The notes below the pieces were generated by a model that saw only the letters and a list, made by a program, of their open reading frames with translations, was not told the DNA's origin and made no database searches. Made by a program: the position numbers and the translations under genes. Below are positions 35,762-44,415 of a DNA stretch of 64,000 nt, one piece after another (the stretch's first letter is position 1; each line of letters opens with the position of its first letter). Source of the DNA: an uncultured Phycisphaerales bacterium (GTDB lineage: Bacteria; Planctomycetota; Phycisphaerae; Sedimentisphaerales; Anaerobacaceae); assembly GCA_903857265.1 (NCBI GenBank), contig CAIODZ010000031.1, positions 1-64,000 of the forward strand. The letters run 5' to 3'.

Positions 35762-36574
35762 TTAGTGCCCCAAAAAAGAAAAGAACAAATAGCCGAACGG
35801 CACCGTGATTAAAATCGAATCAACGACATCCAAAATGCCGCCGAAGCCCGGGACGCTGTTTGACGAGTCCTTGGTTTCGGCATCGCGTTTGAGCATCGAT
35901 TCGGCCAAATCGCCAAGCTGACCCAAAAAGGCGAAAACGACGCCGAAAACAATAGCCAGTTGCCAGGACATTATATCACAAAATACTGCAAAAGCCACTG
36001 CTGCCAGAGCCGCCAAAACTACCCCGCCCGCCATACCTTCCCATGTCTTTTTGGGGCTGATTATGGGGGAAAATTTGTGTTTGCCAAAAAGCCGGCCCGC
36101 GGTATAAGCCCCTATATCAGAACACTTTACGACAAAAACAAGCATAAGCAGGTGCCACGGGCCAAAGTCAATATATGTCGCCGGCGCAAAGGCGCCCAAC
36201 AATCCAAGATATAATATCGAAAAGCAGGCGGCTCCGCAGTTGGCGAAAACTCCCGACAAGCCATACCGAATTCTTTGATACAGAAAACACACCATGAGAG
36301 CAAAACTCAGTAAAAAAAAGATGAACTCCTCCGTCAACGTCAAACGCGGAAGCCAATAGCTACTGGTCGCCATCAATACCGAAGCGGGAATCGAAACCGG
36401 CAGAAGGATTTTGACGCTTTTCGTTGCTGCTAATTTCGACAGTTCCAGGAGTCCCGGAATCATCAACGCCGCGACAAGAACAACGAGCAATAACGGTTTC
36501 CATGGGTCAAGCAGAACTATGGCGACGAACGCGATGGTCATCAGTGTTCCGAATATGAATCGATATTTTAGCAT
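35762..36574 (-). CDS. cdsA: Phosphatidate cytidylyltransferase
   Basis: 270-residue integral membrane enzyme making CDP-diacylglycerol from phosphatidate and CTP, the branch point of phospholipid synthesis. About seven or eight membrane spans are visible. The family motifs KCSDIGAYTAGRLFG and SPKKTWEGMAGG are intact. The C-terminal signature reads SMLKRDAETKD then PGFGGILDVVDS, so the HGG His and the following DR Arg are altered (Phe and Val). The repeat block begins 10 bp upstream of its ATG, leaving only the ribosome binding site AAGGAA between. Confidence 0.94.
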   Translation of the reverse strand: MLKYRFIFGTLMTIAFVAIVLLDPWKPLLLVVLVAALMIPGLLELSKLAATKSVKILLPVSIPASVLMATSSYWLPRLTLTEEFIFFLLSFALMVCFLYQRIRYGLSGVFANCGAACFSILYLGLLGAFAPATYIDFGPWHLLMLVFVVKCSDIGAYTAGRLFGKHKFSPIISPKKTWEGMAGGVVLAALAAVAFAVFCDIMSWQLAIVFGVVFAFLGQLGDLAESMLKRDAETKDSSNSVPGFGGILDVVDSILITVPFGYLFFSFLGH

Positions 36575-36584
36575 TTAGTTCCTT

Positions 36585-36690
36585 GTCAGACACAGATTAA
36601 CACAGTTTTTATTAGACACGGATTAACACGGATTTACACGGTTTTTTTAAGAATTTAGACACTGATTTACACAGATTAACACGGTTTTTG
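36585..36690 (+). repeat. ACACGGATTA-type repeat block 1 (upstream of cdsA)
   Basis: Three imperfect copies of a unit reading AGACACGGATTAACACGG, two of them extended by ATTTACACGG, each followed by a T-rich tract (starts near 36587, 36613 and 36657). The words inside are a 10-nt period of ACACGGATT(A/T). This block reads forward on the plus strand; blocks 2 and 3 are inverted relative to it. Confidence 0.9.
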
Positions 36691-36711
36691 TTACTCATTA
36701 AATACTACTCA

Positions 36712-37701
36712 TTATTTTAGTTTACCACCTTGCCAAGCAGAAAATAGTTCATCAAAGGTACAAAGAAAACCCTTCCTTCCTCCTTTTTGCAATCGATCCT
36801 TTTTTACAGGTGGATTAAACACAAGGTACGGTTCGCCAAGAAATAGGAGATAACGCTTTGGATATTTCTTCCAATCCCAATATTTTTTGGTGGCATCTAT
36901 ATATGTTTTATGTTTCTTGAACCATCGTTTTCCACGGACAGATTGAATGGCTTGTTGCAGGTTTTTCCGAGAATCTATTACCTCAAGCCGCTCTATTTTG
37001 GATATATAACTTATTCCGTAATGTACCCCTGGATAATCGCGACTTATTTTGTTGGCGAAATGCGGCGCAAAATATCCTGCCTGGGTTAACTGCCTGTCTT
37101 TTCCGTATGATTCACCATATAAACGAGCCTTCAGAAAAAGTCTGAGAGAGCTGGACTCATTAATTTCTTTTGTGCAAATTTCATCGGGTTTTTCCTTTTT
37201 TATCATGTTATTCGCCTCCAAATATTTGTGAATATCCTCACTAACATATTTTACTCCTCTATTAGTTGACTTCCTTAGCTTTTTAAGCAATTTCCCAATA
37301 TCTTCCCAGCGAATATATAGAGCTTTGCGTTTTTTTTCTTGTTCTGACGGGCTATACGGAGTTAACAATACACGCCATTTAGCTTTGTATTCGATTGATT
37401 GTTTCCATGGATCCTGCCATCCCAATTTGGCCTCGATGACGCCAATTCCTTTAGTTGTTTCGACTCGAATATCTGAACGACCATTTTCTTCACTCGTTTC
37501 AAGTGAGATTGAACTTGCTGTCCCTTTGAAACCAAATTTTTCCAAGAAGATAGTCGGTTCAAGTGCCATCAGATACCCTAAAATTGCTGTAAGACGTGTT
37601 TCTCTTATTGTTTTTCCGAAAGCTCCAGTCAAAGTGGAAACAACAGAACCCCCTCTAAGTAATTCTATCTGTTCAGTCTTATCTACCTTTCTTTTTGGCA
37701 T
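36712..37701 (-). CDS. Predicted PD-(D/E)XK nuclease-fold protein
   Basis: 329 residues, no named family recognised. The first 100 residues contain a nuclease-fold core: Asp77 in GRSDIRVET, then Glu90-Ala-Lys92 in GVIEAKLG, the spacing of a PD-(D/E)XK site on adjacent strands. The rest is rich in Lys, Tyr and Trp (RWFKKHKTYIDATKKYWDWK), as in nucleic-acid-binding proteins. No signal peptide. It interrupts the cdsA-uppS neighbourhood, is flanked by inverted copies of the ACACGGATTA repeat, and is more AT-rich than the adjacent housekeeping genes, all of which suggest acquisition. Cleavage activity is inferred only. Confidence 0.65.
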   Translation of the reverse strand: MPKRKVDKTEQIELLRGGSVVSTLTGAFGKTIRETRLTAILGYLMALEPTIFLEKFGFKGTASSISLETSEENGRSDIRVETTKGIGVIEAKLGWQDPWKQSIEYKAKWRVLLTPYSPSEQEKKRKALYIRWEDIGKLLKKLRKSTNRGVKYVSEDIHKYLEANNMIKKEKPDEICTKEINESSSLRLFLKARLYGESYGKDRQLTQAGYFAPHFANKISRDYPGVHYGISYISKIERLEVIDSRKNLQQAIQSVRGKRWFKKHKTYIDATKKYWDWKKYPKRYLLFLGEPYLVFNPPVKKDRLQKGGRKGFLCTFDELFSAWQGGKLK

Positions 37702-37733
37702 TTTTTATGAATCTAAAAAATACTAAAGCATAA

Positions 37734-37799
37734 TAAAAAAACCGTGTAAATCCGTGTTAATCCGTGTCTAAAAAAATAACCGTGTCAATCCGCGTCTAA
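37734..37799 (-). repeat. ACACGGATTA-type repeat block 2 (between the two nuclease-fold genes)
   Basis: Inverse orientation of block 1: about two units (CCGTGTAAATCCGTGTTAATCCGTGTCTA, then CCGTGTCAATCCGCGTCTA) preceded by A-rich tracts. The last unit overlaps the 3' end of the GxxExxY gene and provides its stop codon. Confidence 0.9.
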
Positions 37800-38195
37800 C
37801 AAGCCATCACTTAAATCCGCTTCCATATCATAACCGAATACTCGTCGTTTTACCTTCACAGATTCCCCGAAATTTATCAACAATCCAATCTGCAATCCTG
37901 TTGCCTTCAAATAATTTACTAACTGCACTTCATGGGCACTGGCAATTTCACCTACTGCTTTGACCTCCACTATAATTTTATCGCTGATAACTATATCGGC
38001 GCAATAATCACCAACTGTTTTCCCGTGATAAAGCACTTTGAGTGGGACTTCGACGGCACATTTTATGCCTTTTTCCTGCAATTCAATCGCAAGGGCGTTT
38101 TTATACACTTTTTCGACAAAGCCATATCCGAGTTCCTTATGCACCGCAAATGCCGCGGATATGATTTTCTTGGATAATTCGCTATGCCTTAGCAT
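37785..38195 (-). CDS. GxxExxY protein, PD-(D/E)XK nuclease superfamily
   Basis: 136 residues. The family signature is GFVEKVY (Gly25, Glu28, Tyr31) after HKELGYG, and the nuclease-like core is Asp67 in CADIVI followed by Glu77-Val-Lys79 in IIVEVKAV, then QLVNYLKATG. The biological role of GxxExxY proteins is not established; they belong to the PD-(D/E)XK superfamily by fold. The gene is bracketed by direct copies of the ACACGGATTA repeat, and its final codons (LDAD and TGA) are written by the repeat unit itself. Confidence 0.88.
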   Translation of the reverse strand: MLRHSELSKKIISAAFAVHKELGYGFVEKVYKNALAIELQEKGIKCAVEVPLKVLYHGKTVGDYCADIVISDKIIVEVKAVGEIASAHEVQLVNYLKATGLQIGLLINFGESVKVKRRVFGYDMEADLSDGLLDAD

Positions 38196-38199
38196 TTTA

Positions 38200-38313
38200 T
38201 TTTTTAACCGTGTAAACCAGTGTCAATCTGTGTCTAAATCTTTTTAAGAAAACAGTGTCAATCCGTGTAAATCCGTGTCTAATTTTTAAAAAATATCGTG
38301 TCAATCAGTGTCC
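38200..38313 (-). repeat. ACACGGATTA-type repeat block 3 (after uppS)
   Basis: Three degenerate copies (starts near 38206, 38252 and 38296) in the same orientation as block 2, separated by A/T tracts. The last copy runs into the uppS 3' end, where the unit GACACTGATTGACACG supplies the TGA stop codon. Confidence 0.88.
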
Positions 38314-39078
38314 GAGAAGCTTGTCGCCATCTACGACTGCCCCGAAACGTCTTGTGCGTTTGGCATAAGCCAGTATCGCTTTTTCGAGGTCGGACTGTTC
38401 TAAATCGGGCCAAAGCGTTTCGGTAACATAAAATTCGCTGTAAGAAATCTGCCAGAGCAGGAAATTGCTGACCCTGAGTTCATTTGCGGTTCGTATGAGC
38501 AGGTCGGGGTCGGGTATGCCTGCGGTGCAAAGATGACTGCTGATGCAATTCTCGTCGATATCATCCAGCTGAATCTGGCCCGCCTTGTGTTTGCGTGCGA
38601 TTTCCTTTGTGGCGTCGATAATTTCCGCCCTGCCTCCGTAATTGAGCGCGAGGGCAAAAATCATTCCTGTATTTTTAGAGGTCAACTCGATGGTTTTAAG
38701 AAGCTCGGTCTTGACTTCCTTTGGCAAAGGGCCTATCCGGCCCAGGTGAACAAGCTTTGCGTTATCCTCCATAAGCTTGGGACGCATTTTGACAAGATAT
38801 TCGGCATAGAGGCTCATCAGGGCGTTGACCTCTTCCATCGGCCTTTTCCAGTTTTCCATACTAAAGGAATACAGGGTCAGCGCCTCGATTCCGAACTCGA
38901 CGCAGAGATGGGAAATTTTTTCGGCGGCTACTGCGCCCTGGCGGTGACCTTCGGAGCGAGGTAATCCTCGTTTTTTCGCCCATCGGCCGTTGCCGTCCAT
39001 TATTATCGCGATACGACGCGGCATTTCTTCGGGTTTTATACCCAGCCGAGAGGCGGTTTGTGTAAGTTTGTTTTTCAT
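38305..39078 (-). CDS. uppS: Isoprenyl (undecaprenyl) diphosphate synthase
   Basis: 257-residue cis-prenyltransferase that makes the C55 lipid carrier for peptidoglycan and other cell-surface polymers. The catalytic Asp is in IIMDGNGRWAKKRGLPR, with EGHRQG, then LTLYSFSMENWKRP, and the C-terminal RTANELRVSNFLLWQ carrying the usual diphosphate-binding Arg residues. An ATG at 39078 or a TTG at 39099 could start the protein; neither has a clear ribosome binding site. It lies 24 bp from purA. Normally adjacent to cdsA; here two repeat-embedded genes intervene. Confidence 0.93.
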   Translation of the reverse strand: MKNKLTQTASRLGIKPEEMPRRIAIIMDGNGRWAKKRGLPRSEGHRQGAVAAEKISHLCVEFGIEALTLYSFSMENWKRPMEEVNALMSLYAEYLVKMRPKLMEDNAKLVHLGRIGPLPKEVKTELLKTIELTSKNTGMIFALALNYGGRAEIIDATKEIARKHKAGQIQLDDIDENCISSHLCTAGIPDPDLLIRTANELRVSNFLLWQISYSEFYVTETLWPDLEQSDLEKAILAYAKRTRRFGAVVDGDKLLGH

Positions 39079-39101
39079 CGATTTGATAATCGACAGCAAT
39101 C

Positions 39102-40379
39102 CTATCGTCTGAAAATCGTCTGCTTTCGATTAGGCCCTACGCCTATCATCGTAACAGGCCTCTTTACGCTCTTTTCTATGAAACTCACGTAGTTTTGAGC
39201 ATTCAACGGCAACTGACCGAAATCTGTTATCTGCGTGATGTCTTCTTTCCAGCCGGGGAGGGTCTGATAGATACATTTAGCTTTTTCGAGCTTATCGATA
39301 TTGGCGGGGAAAAACGTGGTCTGTTTGCCGTCGATTTCGTAGGCGACGCAGACCTTAAGCTCATCGAGGCCGGTAAGGGTATCGAGGTGCATCATCGCGA
39401 CCGAATCGATTCCTCCTATTGTTGCCGAATATGAAACAACGACCGCGTCGAACCAGCCGCATCTCCTCGGCCTGCCGGTTGTTGTGCCGTATTCGTGCCC
39501 TTTGTCGCGAATGTACTGGCCGATTTCGTTATCCAGCTCCGACGGGAACGGGCCTGCGCCTACTCTTGTCGTATATGCCTTTGAGATGCCTACGAACTCA
39601 TCGACCATTTTGGCGGGCACGCCGGAACCGGAGGGCATTCCCAGCCCGCTGACGTTTGCGCTGGTGACGAAAGGAAACGTGCCATGGTCAATATCGAGCA
39701 TACTGCCCTGCGCACCCTCGAAAAGAACCGACTTGCCTTTGGCGATAGCGCCATGTATGTATTCCGTCGTATCGATGGTAAAGGGCAGGAGCTTTTGGGC
39801 GTAGAATTTGCATTTTTCGATTATCGGTTTGGCGTCAATCGGCTCTGCTTTATACAGGGCCGAGAATAATTTGTTTTTGTAATCCACAATCGTCCGCAGT
39901 TTTATCTCAAGTGAGGCAATGTCGCGCAGGTCGCCCATTCTAACAGCGTAACTTCTGCCCATCTTGTCAGCGTTGCAGGGGCCGATGCCGCGAATGGTTG
40001 TGCCTATTTTCTTTTTGCCGAGCGACTCCTCGCGCAACTGGTCTTCTTTCTTGTGATAATCCAGCACCAGATGGGCGTTCTCGCTGATAAAGAGACGCTT
40101 GTCTAACTTGATGCCTTTTTGGGCAATAGAATCTATTTCGCCGAGCAGCGTTTCAGGGTCAACGACGACCGCGTTTGTGATTACGCAAATCGCTTTGGGC
40201 CTGACGGCTCCGCTGGGCAAAAGGTGCAGCGCAAATTTATCGTTTCCCACCACAACGGTATGTCCCGCGTTTGCGCCGCCGTTATAACGAACGACGACGT
40301 CGCTGTCTTCGGCGAGGATATCGACGACCTTACCCTTGCCTTCATCGCCCCACTGCAATCCTATGACACAACGATTCAC
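39102..40379 (-). CDS. purA: Adenylosuccinate synthetase
   Basis: 425 residues. It couples GTP hydrolysis to joining IMP and aspartate in the first committed step to AMP. The P-loop GLQWGDEGKGK is at the N-terminus, IRGIGPCNADK and HEYGTTTGRPRRCGW are the IMP/aspartate motifs, and the C-terminal GVGPNRKQT is typical. GTG at 40379 is preferred since AAGAGG lies 6 nt before it; the TTG two codons earlier immediately follows that site. The IMP branch to GMP (guaB, guaA) lies 18 kb away. Confidence 0.96.
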   Translation of the reverse strand: MNRCVIGLQWGDEGKGKVVDILAEDSDVVVRYNGGANAGHTVVVGNDKFALHLLPSGAVRPKAICVITNAVVVDPETLLGEIDSIAQKGIKLDKRLFISENAHLVLDYHKKEDQLREESLGKKKIGTTIRGIGPCNADKMGRSYAVRMGDLRDIASLEIKLRTIVDYKNKLFSALYKAEPIDAKPIIEKCKFYAQKLLPFTIDTTEYIHGAIAKGKSVLFEGAQGSMLDIDHGTFPFVTSANVSGLGMPSGSGVPAKMVDEFVGISKAYTTRVGAGPFPSELDNEIGQYIRDKGHEYGTTTGRPRRCGWFDAVVVSYSATIGGIDSVAMMHLDTLTGLDELKVCVAYEIDGKQTTFFPANIDKLEKAKCIYQTLPGWKEDITQITDFGQLPLNAQNYVSFIEKSVKRPVTMIGVGPNRKQTIFRR

Positions 40380-40477
40380 GCTCAACCTCTTAATTTATGT
40401 TTAATATAATCGGCAAGCCCCCAGGTTTATCCCGAGGGTTTATGAAAAGAGAAGTTTAATCGCCAATGAGAAGGATT

Positions 40478-40936
40478 TCAACTGATTTTCGCTACCAGAT
40501 GGTCCAGTACGGCTTTCAGGTTGTCGTAATTCCTGTCGCTGATTTTACGGTCGATTTCTTTGCCTTCAGGTGTTTTGTAAGTAAAGGTGAAATGGCCCTT
40601 TTTGTCGAAATCGGTCTTGTCGATTTTCTGGACCGAGTCGTAAGGGATGCTTGTTTTGCCGTCGATTACAAGGGCATTGTCATCAGCCACGACTTTCTTA
40701 TTACGGATAACCAGCAAATACACGCCTAATAATACCGCCGCGCCCACAAGATAAACCGGGGCTTTTTGGTTGAATACCATTGTGCCGTCGGGTTTGCCGT
40801 CAGGGGAATGTTTCTCCCTGAACGACTCATTGAAGTAGCCGTCGTAAACGCAAAAAGCAGCGAAACCAACCAGGACAGCCATATAAATCAGATATGTCTT
40901 TACCTTGTATTTGCTTAAGGGGGCCACAATCGCCAT
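40478..40936 (-). CDS. Small two-span membrane protein of unknown function
   Basis: 152 residues with two membrane spans (about 14-32 and 60-80) flanking a polar loop, then a cytoplasmic domain of about 70 residues with short beta strands (VVADDNALVIDGKTSIPYDS) that resembles a PH-like module. No family is assigned. GGAAGAGA lies before the ATG at 40936; a longer frame overlaps the next gene upstream and is not used. It lies 20 bp from the preceding gene and probably belongs to the same operon. Confidence 0.65.
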   Translation of the reverse strand: MAIVAPLSKYKVKTYLIYMAVLVGFAAFCVYDGYFNESFREKHSPDGKPDGTMVFNQKAPVYLVGAAVLLGVYLLVIRNKKVVADDNALVIDGKTSIPYDSVQKIDKTDFDKKGHFTFTYKTPEGKEIDRKISDRNYDNLKAVLDHLVAKIS

Positions 40937-40956
40937 AGTCAATCTCTTCCTGTGTT

Positions 40957-41712
40957 TTAGGTCAGTCGTTTTTGCGCTATAACATTGATAAGCGGATGAA
41001 CAAGATTTGGGACAATTTTGTCCGCCATCAGCTCGTCGGCGAGCATACATTGCCTGTCAAATGATTCCAGCGTGTCGAATTTGCCCGACGCCGCGCGATA
41101 CTGGCGAACAGTGAACGACAAGCTTATCGCATCTTCGACCGTCTGCGGCGGTTTATCGGGGTCGAAAATACTGGTTCGCGATTCGACGCTGATTCTGGCC
41201 TGGGTGCGGCAATCCTCAGAGAGCGCCACCACTATTTCGGGCGAATGGTCAATCGCTTTTGCCAGCGGTATGTCCAGCAGACAGTTGAAAGCCGAAGAGC
41301 CAAGGGCTTCGGCGATAATCTGGTCGTGATTGCCTGCGCAGAAAAAGTCCATCGCGTAAGTAACGTCAAGAGAATCAACGTCAAGATGACTTATGCCCAG
41401 CATATACGGAATCAGGCCCAAAACAAATTTGTCCTGACTGTAAACTTCCGCGAACTCCACGGGGTTTACGATACCTGAGCTGACACGGTCGGCTTCCAGT
41501 GCCACCCAGCGGTACTGGCCGCTGCCGTGCTCCTCTTCGAGACAGTATTCTGTGTTTTCCCGGCGGGTAAAGCAGCCCATCGTGGGATACTGCTTTTGAA
41601 GCCGCTCAAAAAACGCCAGAACGGTGTCGCTCTGGAGGGGTAAGTCAAGCTCGGTGTTGACGAACATATCCAGATAAAAATCATCGCACAGGGAACTATA
41701 GCCATTGGCCAT
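40957..41712 (-). CDS. Conserved-looking soluble protein of unknown function
   Basis: 251 residues from the ATG at 41712 (an open frame extends nine codons upstream). No signal peptide or membrane span. The protein is acidic, with balanced alpha/beta character (YLDMFVNTELDLPLQ, FVLGLIPYMLGISHLDVDSL). No catalytic motif was found and the family is not recognised. It is adjacent to the small two-span membrane protein gene, 20 bp apart, so the two may work together. The ribosome binding site is weak (GAGAG about 14 nt upstream). Confidence 0.6.
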   Translation of the reverse strand: MANGYSSLCDDFYLDMFVNTELDLPLQSDTVLAFFERLQKQYPTMGCFTRRENTEYCLEEEHGSGQYRWVALEADRVSSGIVNPVEFAEVYSQDKFVLGLIPYMLGISHLDVDSLDVTYAMDFFCAGNHDQIIAEALGSSAFNCLLDIPLAKAIDHSPEIVVALSEDCRTQARISVESRTSIFDPDKPPQTVEDAISLSFTVRQYRAASGKFDTLESFDRQCMLADELMADKIVPNLVHPLINVIAQKRLT

Positions 41713-41871
41713 AATTGAAGCACTCTCTACACAAACCACCCAAACATCGACCCGGCAGTATCCGCAATTTGGCGGATATCCCCAAACCCGGGTCCGCTGT
41801 TAATTATACTTTAAAAAGTTCGCTTTGCCAGATTTTTCTGAGCCGAATTTGCAGCCGAATAACGCGGCAGC

Positions 41872-44385
41872 TCAAACGCCCATACGTTTCAGGTCGGGGT
41901 CGGGCAGCATCATTTCGGTAACAATAGCCGCGATTGTGGCAAGAACCGCGGAAGCAAAGGTGTGCATTGCGCACAATGTTATCAATTTCGATGCCGTAGC
42001 GCTATGGTCAAGTATTGCCGCGGCAACAGTGGCAAATATCCCGATAGCAGCACCCGAGACGGTCGCGGCAACAATTCGTCTCCACAATGCCGCTCCGCCC
42101 GCGCCGAGGGTTACGGCAACCCCGCAAAGTACTGGTGCCAAAATAACAAGCAACCGGATATCTCTTAACCGGGGCAGCACCCAGTAATCGTCCAAATAAC
42201 TGTTATATGCAAAGGCAAATGCCGCAACCGCGGCGATGACACAGCCAACCGCGTGCCAATAGCGGACAGGATACGCCGAGCGGATTTCGGCGCGGCGGGC
42301 CATACGCCTGCGAATCGTCAAAGGCCAGTTATAGAACAGGCAGAACACCCAATGCTCCAATAACGCCCCCCCCTCGCCAAACACCGGCACTATGTGAACT
42401 ATTTCGGTTGCCCAGTGCCCCGCCATAAACCTCGCAAGGGCCGGGTAGCGATATGTCATCTGAATCGGAAAAGCCAGATACCCTATATACTTGAAGAAAC
42501 TAAGAAACAGCGCAATGTTGTAATCTTTAAAACTGCGGTCATGAATCGCCAGGCTGACGGTGTAACAGCCTCTTGCAATCGAACCGGGAGAAATAGGTAT
42601 GACCTGAAACAGCACAACAATGCCCACCCCTATCGCCCATGCTTTTTCGCGGGGCATTTCAGGGTGCATATATACATAAGCAAATGCACATATCAGCGCG
42701 ACGATGTGCGTCGTCGGCATCAGAAGCAAATGAACGACCAAACTTACCAGGTATTTTTGAATGTATGGCTCTTTTATCTGCGAGAGAATAGTGTCGGCGT
42801 CGGAATCGGTGAGTATATGCTTTTTGCGCCCCTCGGCAACCATATCGCGAAGCCACTGCTCGCGCATCGCAGCACTAAAATACAACTGGAAAGGCCTGAT
42901 GAATATGGCCGACAATTTTTCCTTTCTGAAGGCCGAATCAGTAAAGAATCGATGCAATCTCACAGATATGAGAATCAGCAGCGGCAAATGCAGGAAGAAC
43001 CTCCCGGGCTTATCGTGGATTTTTAACGCCTCGGTCATACTTACACGCCCGGCTCGATACCAGCCGATGGTCTTTTCGAAAATTTTCCCATCGACCGCCC
43101 TGCGAAAATAATCCCAGCGGGTAAACATCTCCGTGTAGTGGCGTCGCCAGTCGGCCCTTGCCCGGAACCGGCGGAAAATAGTGCCTAAGAAAGGTATCAG
43201 GCCGAGAAGCAAAAACATTACCGCACTCGTTTTTTTGCCGCGCAGTTTTATCTCGCTTTCGTCGTCGATGATATTACGGACCTTCCATCCTGTGATTGAG
43301 CCGGCGAGAATCTGTGACCATAACTTCGCGTCATAAAACAGCCGGATATTGTTATGAGTAACGTCCGGGATACTGCTGCGGTAAATCTGTTCCTCTGCTT
43401 TAAGCTCGTCGAGCATTCCCCGCATATCCGCGAAATGCTGGGGGTCTGCAAGCACAAACGATTCGAGTTTTGATACGTCCCCGCGATCGAACTGTACGAT
43501 TGAGCCGCGCATAATGCCTTTAGCTATCAGCGAAAAATCGCCTGGACTCATCGGCAAAAACGGCAGCAGCACAAGCCCGGGCCTGAAATCGACGGCCGTC
43601 AATCCTTTCGCGGGCTGGTCCTCGGCACCTTTGCGTTTGAGGCAGTTGGGCTGGCTCTTGCAGGTTGACCATTCGTATTGCCTGGCGAACTCGTATGCAC
43701 CGATACTATGGAGCATATTTACGAAATCAGCCATAAATTTCTTTTTTGCGCGGTATTCTGGCGAGCCGAGATAACGAGTATCAGTGATTTTGCCCCGTCG
43801 CCAGAATTTAAGCAGGTCCATCCTGTCATCAGCTTCCAGCAGCCAGGTGCGTCCCTCGACCCATTCGCTCAACTCGCCGCAGCTGCCGATTTTTTCATCA
43901 ACAAAAGTGGCGTGAATATCAACGACGGCCATCTCGTCGCCGAAGCGGATTTTGGCCGCCTGCCTGATGAATTTTTGCCAAAGCGCGCCTGCTCTTGCCG
44001 CCGCGGGATTGACCTGAAGCTGGAAAGGCCCCTGAAAACCAATCTTATAAAGGATATCGCGAAACAAGCACGCAAAACCCGACGGCGGAACGAGAATCTT
44101 CATCGCGTAAACGCCGCCCTGCTCGATGCCCGCAATGGGGCCGGTCGCGTTTTGAATATCGCGGATTTTAACCCTGTAAACCTGGCCTGCAAACCCGCCT
44201 CCGATGAATTTTTCTATCAGCAAATGCACTCGGGCAGTGTCAGGCGTTTTGAGGCCTGTAACATCGTAAACCAGTTCCGTCCCTGCGTCATACCGGCTGA
44301 CTCGCATCGGACGATGAAGACCAAGACCCTGATACTTCGCCTGAAGTTTCCTGCATATATCGGAGCTGTATTCCGTTGTTGCCAT
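41872..44385 (-). CDS. Kinase-like multi-pass membrane protein
   Basis: 837 residues in two parts. Residues about 50-290 look like a protein-kinase fold: a Gly-rich loop GGGFAGQVY (62-70), a lysine in VYAMKIL (Lys96), an ELSEWVEGRTW hinge-like stretch, then QPNCL (Asn247) and AVDFRPG (Asp266), which could stand for the catalytic-loop Asn and DFG Asp. No clear HRD is visible, so activity is uncertain. Residues about 385-830 contain at least seven or eight hydrophobic segments. AGGGAG lies before the ATG. It is adjacent to pgpA. UbiB/ABC1-like or pseudokinase assignments are alternatives. Confidence 0.55.
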   Translation of the reverse strand: MATTEYSSDICRKLQAKYQGLGLHRPMRVSRYDAGTELVYDVTGLKTPDTARVHLLIEKFIGGGFAGQVYRVKIRDIQNATGPIAGIEQGGVYAMKILVPPSGFACLFRDILYKIGFQGPFQLQVNPAAARAGALWQKFIRQAAKIRFGDEMAVVDIHATFVDEKIGSCGELSEWVEGRTWLLEADDRMDLLKFWRRGKITDTRYLGSPEYRAKKKFMADFVNMLHSIGAYEFARQYEWSTCKSQPNCLKRKGAEDQPAKGLTAVDFRPGLVLLPFLPMSPGDFSLIAKGIMRGSIVQFDRGDVSKLESFVLADPQHFADMRGMLDELKAEEQIYRSSIPDVTHNNIRLFYDAKLWSQILAGSITGWKVRNIIDDESEIKLRGKKTSAVMFLLLGLIPFLGTIFRRFRARADWRRHYTEMFTRWDYFRRAVDGKIFEKTIGWYRAGRVSMTEALKIHDKPGRFFLHLPLLILISVRLHRFFTDSAFRKEKLSAIFIRPFQLYFSAAMREQWLRDMVAEGRKKHILTDSDADTILSQIKEPYIQKYLVSLVVHLLLMPTTHIVALICAFAYVYMHPEMPREKAWAIGVGIVVLFQVIPISPGSIARGCYTVSLAIHDRSFKDYNIALFLSFFKYIGYLAFPIQMTYRYPALARFMAGHWATEIVHIVPVFGEGGALLEHWVFCLFYNWPLTIRRRMARRAEIRSAYPVRYWHAVGCVIAAVAAFAFAYNSYLDDYWVLPRLRDIRLLVILAPVLCGVAVTLGAGGAALWRRIVAATVSGAAIGIFATVAAAILDHSATASKLITLCAMHTFASAVLATIAAIVTEMMLPDPDLKRMGV

Positions 44386-44415
44386 TAATACTCCCTGTTA
44401 CTTTTGACAGCAAAA

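Noticed and set aside
36585-38313. Repeats considered as CRISPR or transposon ends
   Set aside because: Units are 10-nt periodic without unique spacers, and no transposase or terminal-repeat/target-duplication pattern is visible.
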